Source of the DNA: Burkholderiales bacterium
GTDB taxonomy: Bacteria > Pseudomonadota > Gammaproteobacteria > Burkholderiales > Chitinimonadaceae
Assembly: GCA_019234745.1 (NCBI GenBank)
Contig: JAFAKZ010000553.1
Span: 1 to 29,385, forward strand
Length of the DNA: 29,385 bases
Direction of reading: 5' to 3'
Below, one piece after another: positions 24,723 through 29,385 of the stretch; the first letter of the stretch is position 1; the number at the start of each line of letters is the position of its first letter. The notes beneath the pieces were generated by a model, which was not told where the DNA came from, made no database searches, and worked only from the letters and a program-made list of their open reading frames with translations. The position numbers were made by a program, and so were the translations under genes.

Positions 24723-25887
24723 GACGTATGGCCAGTGGATCGACTGACTTGCTGAGATAAGCCGGGAAATCCAGCGAGTGGAGCAGCTCGATGACCTTAG
24801 CGGTGCTGTTCCCGTCACCGTACGGATTGACCAGTGTCCGCAAGCCCACTGCGAAGCTGGGCTGCTCGATGCGGTCGAGTGCCGTCGTGAACTCGCGCTC
24901 GGATCCATCAGTGAAGATCACGCTGGGTGCCGACAGGCGGCCACGCTGCCGGCGGCCGATGTTGATGGTGGGCAACTGCAGCGAAGGGGCTTCGAGAATT
25001 CCGGCGGACGAGTTTCCGGTGATCACGGCGCTGTGCCGCAGCAAATTGACGAACAGGCCGCGATCAATGTTGCGATAGAAGGTAATGCGCGAATCCTGAT
25101 CGAGGCCGGCTAGTGTTTCGACAAGACGGTGGCTGCCGGGATCGGTGTTCGGTGCTCCCAGAAAAACGTGGTAGCCGCGTTGGCACAGCACATGACAGGC
25201 CGACTGAATGTAGTCAGGCGCAACTTCCGCTTCCTCAGAGATGGGATGGAAGATCAACACGGCCCAAGGCCGGTGTAGCGAGTTTTTTGGGGCGTCGATG
25301 CGTCGCGCGACGTCTGCCCGGTCGATCGTGGCCTCGCTCATGAATTTATCCAGCGCGAGGCTGCCGGTGACGTGGATCCGGCGCGGCTCTTCACCGATGC
25401 GCAAAAGCCGCTCCCGGTGTTCTTCATGGCTGACGAAATGCAGCGACGCGAGCTTGGAAGTGGCGTGCCGCACGGGGTTGTCGATGTGGCCGTCGGCGGC
25501 ATGGTCTCCGCCGAAGAAGTGAACGGTGGGAATACCCAGAAAGCCGCCGATCATGGCGCCCACCAGGACGTCTTCCCGATCGCCTGCAATGAGGATCGCG
25601 TCCGGCGCGAAGTCCTTGACGAGATCGATGCTGCCAGCCAGCAGGTTGCTGGCTGTCTTTAGCCGCCCCGCCTTGGAGTCGCTGCTGATGAGTGTCTCCA
25701 CTTGCGACAGCAGCGGGATGCCGTCCGAGACGATATGTCGAACCGAGAGTCCATGCGCTGGCGATAGATGCGCGCCGGAGACAAGAAGCCGGAAATCAGT
25801 CCGAGTGTCGGCTGCCAACTTCTTGTACAGGACGCTCATCAGGTCGTAGTCCGACCGGATGGAGCTGAGCGCAAGGATTTTTCTCAT
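24715..25887 (-). CDS. legG: Hydrolysing UDP/GDP-sugar 2-epimerase (NeuC/LegG family)
   Basis: 390 aa. In the legionaminic route it inverts C2 and releases the nucleotide, giving the 6-carbon substrate for LegI. Visible motifs: GDRED at 102-106, an active-site loop GGDHAADGHIDNPVRH at 126-141 followed by FVSHEEHRERLLRIGE, and the GNSSAGILEAPSLQLPTINIG segment that binds the nucleotide. The loop reads FGGDH where many NeuC/LegG proteins read HGGE, a local variation. Starts 9 bp after the GNAT gene; its 3' end overlaps the PIG-L gene by 8 bp. Confidence 0.88.
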   Translation of the reverse strand: MRKILALSSIRSDYDLMSVLYKKLAADTRTDFRLLVSGAHLSPAHGLSVRHIVSDGIPLLSQVETLISSDSKAGRLKTASNLLAGSIDLVKDFAPDAILIAGDREDVLVGAMIGGFLGIPTVHFFGGDHAADGHIDNPVRHATSKLASLHFVSHEEHRERLLRIGEEPRRIHVTGSLALDKFMSEATIDRADVARRIDAPKNSLHRPWAVLIFHPISEEAEVAPDYIQSACHVLCQRGYHVFLGAPNTDPGSHRLVETLAGLDQDSRITFYRNIDRGLFVNLLRHSAVITGNSSAGILEAPSLQLPTINIGRRQRGRLSAPSVIFTDGSEREFTTALDRIEQPSFAVGLRTLVNPYGDGNSTAKVIELLHSLDFPAYLSKSVDPLAIRHD

Positions 25888-25896
25888 GACACCGCG

Positions 25897-26694
25897 TCAG
25901 AAAACGTCGGACATGCCCATCTGCCGCTGAACCAGGTTCGGATCAAACGGGCGACAGATTCCAAAGCCGCCAAATTGGTACTCGAAAACCATCTTGTGAC
26001 GCAGCTCCGAGACGTGACCGGGGACCAGAATGCTGATTCCGCGCTCCTGGGGTAGCCGTTCGAATTGCGCCGGATCGTCGAAGGCCAGCACGTCGAGTTG
26101 GTCTTCGTAGCGCTTGTAAGCCAGGCCGTCGTCCCAAGCGCAGCTCGTGCCAGGTTTGGAGAGTCGCCACTCGCGATTGGCTGTGTCGCCGAGGTCAAGA
26201 TGCCACTGGCCCTCGCGCCGCTTGAAATGGTCCGCGGCCTGCATGAGCTCCGCCCTGTCCAGGACGGCGACGTAGTCGGGCTCGGGCAGGATCCAGTTCA
26301 GTTTGTTCCGGAAACCAGGCGTCGACATCGCGTTCGGGAACCCCAGCACGCAATCGACATCCACGCTCTTCGCCTGGGTGTAGGTGTCGGTTGCCAGCTT
26401 GACGAACAGGCCTTCTTTCCGATAATCGGCGGAGACCATGGTCGTCATTGACTGATATGCGTTGAAGACACCAGCGTCGCTCCTGAGTCGCACCGGGATC
26501 ATCGCGTAATGCCCGACGAGCCGCGTGCCGTCATAGCACAGCGAGGCGATACCTGCACCGTTGGGATTTCGGAGATATGCCCACTCCCACACATCCGGAG
26601 AGAGGCGATCGCCAAAGCATTCAATGAACAGACTTTCGATATTGCCGCGATGCTCAACGAATCCGGCCTTGTCTCTGAGCTGAATGATGTCCAT
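25897..26694 (-). CDS. GNAT-family N-acyltransferase, LegH candidate
   Basis: 265 aa. GNAT acetyl-CoA binding core at about 82-105 (TTMVSADYRKEGLFVKLATD), with the pyrophosphate loop RKEGLF. The N-terminal layout (WEWAYLRNPNG) resembles the GNAT group often found in polysaccharide loci. The long C-terminal half is unassigned. Directly between legC and legG, it is placed to acylate the 4-amino group made by LegC, the LegH step. A strong AGGAG ribosome site lies 5 nt before ATG 26694. The acyl donor need not be acetyl-CoA. Confidence 0.75.
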   Translation of the reverse strand: MDIIQLRDKAGFVEHRGNIESLFIECFGDRLSPDVWEWAYLRNPNGAGIASLCYDGTRLVGHYAMIPVRLRSDAGVFNAYQSMTTMVSADYRKEGLFVKLATDTYTQAKSVDVDCVLGFPNAMSTPGFRNKLNWILPEPDYVAVLDRAELMQAADHFKRREGQWHLDLGDTANREWRLSKPGTSCAWDDGLAYKRYEDQLDVLAFDDPAQFERLPQERGISILVPGHVSELRHKMVFEYQFGGFGICRPFDPNLVQRQMGMSDVF

Positions 26695-26699
26695 ACGTG

Positions 26700-26704
26700 C
26701 TCCT
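26700..26704 (-). promoter_or_regulatory. Strong ribosome binding site of the GNAT gene
   Basis: AGGAG on the minus strand with 5-nt spacing to ATG 26694. It lies in one of the few non-overlapping junctions of the operon and fixes the GNAT start. Confidence 0.6.
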
Positions 26705-26731
26705 GGTCCGTGGTGCGTCAGGTTGATTGGT

Positions 26732-27895
26732 TCATGCCGCGCCTGCCAATTGCGGGCTGCTCGGGAGGTTCACGATGCGCCGCGCCAGGTCCTCCGCCAC
26801 CGGCAGCCGCGCTGCGGGGCACTCGCGATACATCGGCAGCGTATTCAGGAGCTCCCAGACGGGGCGCGTCATGAGACCGGCGGCGTTGGCGGCCTGCAGG
26901 ATCTCGTCGCGGCGCTCGGCGAGCTCTGGGGCAAGGATCAGCGTCTGCAGCCAGTAGTTGGATCGCGTGCCGGGCCGCTCGAGGAACAGCGTCGCGCCGT
27001 CGAAGCCCGCGAAGGCTCCGGCGTAGCGCTTGGCCAATTCGCGCTTGGCTTCGATGAACACCTCGATGCGCTCGAGTTGCGCGCAGCCCAAGGCCGCATT
27101 GAGGTTCGGGAGCCGGAAGTTGTAGGCGACTTCGTCGTGGAAGAAGGCCCAGGCGTGTGGCCGCTTCGCGGTCGTGGTGAGGTGCTTGGCGCGGCGTGCG
27201 AGCTCGGCGTCGTTAGTCACGATGGCGCCGCCTCCGCCGGTGGTGACGATCTTGTTGCCGTTGAAGCTTAGCGTCGCGCACGCGCCGAAATTGCCGGTGT
27301 GCAGGCCTTCCAGGAAGCTGCCGAGCGATTCGGCGGCGTCCTCGACGATCACGATGCCATGGCGCGCCGCCACCGCGCTCAGCGTGGGCATGTCGACAGG
27401 ATGGCCGAAGGTATGCATCGGTACGACGGCACTGATGCGACGGCCGGTGCGACGGTTGTACAGATGATTACCACGGCGCTCGCCGATGGAGTCCAGATGC
27501 GCGTCGAGAGCCTGCGGATCCAGGCCCAGGGTACGCGCTTCACTATCGACGAAATGGGGCCAGGCACCGTTGTGTCGCACGGCATTGGCCGTCGCCACGA
27601 AGGACAGTGCAGGCACCAGCACTTCGTCGTCAGGCTGGACGCCGGACAGATGGAGCGCGATCTGCAATGCGGACGTTCCGTTGCTGACGACTACGGCGTG
27701 GGCTGCGCCCGTGTAGCGCGCCAAGTCACACTCGAAGCGGTCCACGAAAGATCCGACTGAGGAGACCCAGCCGGTCTGGATGCACTCAGTCACGTAAGCA
27801 AGTTCGTTGCCCTTGAGTGAAGGCTCATGCAGCGAAACGCGTTGGTCGCCCGTCACTTGACGGACGCGATCGACGATGGACTCGACGAATGCCAT
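26732..27895 (-). CDS. legC: LegC-type UDP/GDP-4-keto-sugar aminotransferase
   Basis: 387 aa PLP enzyme of the DegT/DnrJ/EryC1 family. The N-terminus with SLHEPSLKGNE (21-31) and TGWVSSVGSFVDRFE (41-55) is characteristic of LegC. SNGTSALQ is at 71-78, EDAAESLG at 185-192, and the PLP lysine is K215 in FNGNKIVTTGGGG. It aminates C4 of the 4-keto-6-deoxy sugar made by LegB. It lies 5 bp after legB. Normal length, no defects seen. It differs clearly from the other DegT aminotransferase at 7508-8623. Confidence 0.92.
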   Translation of the reverse strand: MAFVESIVDRVRQVTGDQRVSLHEPSLKGNELAYVTECIQTGWVSSVGSFVDRFECDLARYTGAAHAVVVSNGTSALQIALHLSGVQPDDEVLVPALSFVATANAVRHNGAWPHFVDSEARTLGLDPQALDAHLDSIGERRGNHLYNRRTGRRISAVVPMHTFGHPVDMPTLSAVAARHGIVIVEDAAESLGSFLEGLHTGNFGACATLSFNGNKIVTTGGGGAIVTNDAELARRAKHLTTTAKRPHAWAFFHDEVAYNFRLPNLNAALGCAQLERIEVFIEAKRELAKRYAGAFAGFDGATLFLERPGTRSNYWLQTLILAPELAERRDEILQAANAAGLMTRPVWELLNTLPMYRECPAARLPVAEDLARRIVNLPSSPQLAGAA

Positions 27896-27900
27896 AGCAG

Positions 27901-28911
27901 TCAGATGTTGTAGCTGCCCGCCTTGTAGCGGTCGAGATTCGACGGTTCGGCAAACCAGTTGATTGTTTCCTTCAGACCTCGGCGAAGGCCGTCGAGTCCG
28001 GCGTATTCGGGCGTCCAGCCAGCCAGTTCGCGTGCGAGCCGGTTGGCCGCCCAGAGGCGCTCGACCTCGCTGCCGGCGGGGCGCATGCGCTGCTCGTCGC
28101 TGGTGAATTCGACCTTGCGGCCCATGATCTCAGCGATCAGCCGCGCGGTGTCGCCGACCGAGATCTCGTAATTGCTGCCGACGTTGATCACCTTGCCAAG
28201 CGCGGCGTCGCATTCGGCGACCGCGCAGAAGCCGCGCACCGTGTCATGGACGAAGTTGAAGTCGCGCGTCGGATGGGTGGCGCCCAGCTTGATCGATTCC
28301 ATGCCGGCGGCGATCTGCGTGATGATTGTCGGGATCACCGCACGCGCCGACTGGCGCGGCCCATAGGTGTTGAACGGCCGGATCGTGGTCACCGGCGTCT
28401 CGAAGGACAGGTAGAAGCTCTGCGCGATCTGGTCGGCCCCGATCTTGCTCGCCGAGTAGGGCGACTGGCCCTGCAGCGGGTGCTCCTCCGTGATCGGAAC
28501 GAAACGCGCCGTGCCGTAGACCTCGCTGGTCGAAGTGTGTACCACGCGTTCGACGCCCAGGTCGCGCGCTGCCTGGACCACGTTCAGCGTGCCCTTGACG
28601 TTGGTGTCCACGTAGGTATCCGGCGAGTGATACGAATACGGAATCGCGATCAGCGCCGCCAGGTGCAGGACGACGTCGCAACCCTGCATGGCCGTTCGGA
28701 CGCCATGCGGATCTCGAACATCGCCGGCAAAGACGTCGAGCGACTGGCGGATCTCCAGTGGACTCTGGTCGAGCCAGCCCCAGCTGTTGAAGCTGTTGTA
28801 GTAGACGAAGGCGCGCACGTCGGCGCCCTGGCGCACCAGGTGCTCGACGAGGTGGGAGCCGATGAATCCGTCGGCGCCGGTGACCAGAATCTTTTTGCCC
28901 AATAGTTTCAT
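27901..28911 (-). CDS. legB: LegB-type NAD-dependent sugar 4,6-dehydratase
   Basis: 336 aa extended SDR. TGADGFIG at 11-18, the LegB hallmark YYNSFNSWGWLD at 37-48, TSTSE at 126-130, and Y152/K156 in SPYSASK. First committed step of the legionaminic acid route; the C. jejuni enzyme uses GDP-GlcNAc, and the PtmE-like gene in this operon makes that the likely substrate here too. AAGG lies 5 nt before ATG 28911. It follows gmd by 18 bp and precedes legC by 5 bp. Confidence 0.93.
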   Translation of the reverse strand: MKLLGKKILVTGADGFIGSHLVEHLVRQGADVRAFVYYNSFNSWGWLDQSPLEIRQSLDVFAGDVRDPHGVRTAMQGCDVVLHLAALIAIPYSYHSPDTYVDTNVKGTLNVVQAARDLGVERVVHTSTSEVYGTARFVPITEEHPLQGQSPYSASKIGADQIAQSFYLSFETPVTTIRPFNTYGPRQSARAVIPTIITQIAAGMESIKLGATHPTRDFNFVHDTVRGFCAVAECDAALGKVINVGSNYEISVGDTARLIAEIMGRKVEFTSDEQRMRPAGSEVERLWAANRLARELAGWTPEYAGLDGLRRGLKETINWFAEPSNLDRYKAGSYNI

Positions 28912-28929
28912 GGCAGCCTTGCGCCTTCG

Positions 28930-29385
28930 TTATTCGTGATAGTCGTAAGCCTGGAAGCCGGCCAGCTTAACCAGACTGTCGCGCTTGGCCGAGGTGTAAT
29001 CCGCCTCGACCATCTCGGCCACCAGCTCTTTGAGCGTCGTCCTGGGCTCCCAGCCCAGCTTGGCCTTGGCCTTGCTCGGGTCGCCCAGGAGCGTCTCCAC
29101 TTCGGTGGGCCGGAAGTAGCGTGGGTCCACCTTGACGATCACGTCGCCGACCTTGCACTTGGCCTTGTCGCCGCTCACCGCCTTGACGATGCCGACCTCA
29201 TCGACACCTTCACCCTGGAACGCGATCTCGATGCCCAGCTCCGCCGCCGCAAACTCCACGAACTGGCGCACGCTGTACTGCACGCCCGTGGCGATCACGA
29301 AGTCCTCCGGCTGCTCCTGCTGCAGCATCAGCCACTGCATCTCCACGTAGTCCTTGGCGTGGCCCCAGTCGCGCAGCGCGCTCAT
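28930..29385 (-). CDS. gmd: GDP-mannose 4,6-dehydratase, C-terminal part (cut by window)
   Basis: C-terminal 151 residues of a protein whose family length is about 370 aa; the 5' part lies beyond the right edge, and the Met at 29385 is internal. The opening LRDWGHAKDYVEMQWLML, then QQEQPEDFVIATG and DPRYFRPTEVETLLGDP, are diagnostic of Gmd. It makes GDP-4-keto-6-deoxymannose, precursor of GDP-perosamine, GDP-rhamnose, GDP-fucose and others. In this window the perosamine-synthase-like aminotransferase is the only evident consumer. It is the first visible gene of the operon; any promoter lies outside. Confidence 0.93.
   Translation of the reverse strand: MSALRDWGHAKDYVEMQWLMLQQEQPEDFVIATGVQYSVRQFVEFAAAELGIEIAFQGEGVDEVGIVKAVSGDKAKCKVGDVIVKVDPRYFRPTEVETLLGDPSKAKAKLGWEPRTTLKELVAEMVEADYTSAKRDSLVKLAGFQAYDYHE

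Overview
The window is a surface-polysaccharide locus (O-antigen, capsule or another Wzx/Wzy-made glycan) from a high-GC Gram-negative bacterium. Most genes sit near 60-63% GC in hand-counted blocks. The style of the WbpM-type dehydratase and of the Gmd fragment suggests a betaproteobacterium, probably Burkholderiales, but no rRNA or housekeeping marker is present to confirm this. I recognise 29 protein genes, two of them cut by the window edges. I see no tRNA, rRNA, IS element or CRISPR array.

Layout. On the + strand at the left are the 3' part of a WbpM/CapD-type nucleotide-sugar 4,6-dehydratase (2-1525), a 430-bp gap with no convincing gene, and a CMP-nonulosonate cytidylyltransferase (legF-like, 1956-2792). 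Everything from 29385 down to 2759 lies on the - strand: 27 genes with overlaps or gaps of at most 56 bp, consistent with one very long leftward transcription unit. In its order of transcription: gmd (partial), legB, legC, a GNAT acyltransferase (LegH candidate), legG, a PIG-L deacetylase, legI, a NeuD-like acetyltransferase, ptmE (CBS + nucleotidyltransferase), a Gfo/Idh oxidoreductase, a cytidylyltransferase-class III aminotransferase fusion, a PtmA-like SDR, two more Gfo/Idh proteins, an SGNH hydrolase, a sialyltransferase-like enzyme, a TviB-type dehydrogenase, a GT4, wzx, a hexapeptide acyltransferase, a cupin, a perosamine-synthase-like aminotransferase, a second GT4, wzy (EpsG type), two GT2 enzymes and a PhyH-like dioxygenase. 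The dioxygenase converges on and overlaps legF by 34 bp.

How the genes work together (inference from families). LegB, LegC, the GNAT, LegG, LegI and LegF make a complete route to a CMP-legionaminic-acid-type nonulosonic acid. PtmE and the PtmA-like SDR recall the Campylobacter jejuni version, which runs on GDP-linked precursors. The PIG-L deacetylase and NeuD-like acetyltransferase set between legG and ptmE suggest that an N-acyl group is removed and replaced. The sialyltransferase-like protein is the obvious candidate to add the nonulosonate to the glycan. Gmd, the RfbE/Per-like aminotransferase and the nearby hexapeptide acyltransferase could supply an N-acylated GDP-perosamine-type sugar. 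The TviB-like enzyme would supply a HexNAc uronic acid. The four GT2/GT4 enzymes would assemble the repeat, Wzx would flip it and Wzy polymerise it. No initiating phosphoglycosyltransferase lies in the window.

The least explained part is 15380-21244: three divergent Gfo/Idh proteins, an SDR and the cytidylyltransferase-aminotransferase fusion. It looks like a second sugar-building or tailoring cassette whose product I cannot name.
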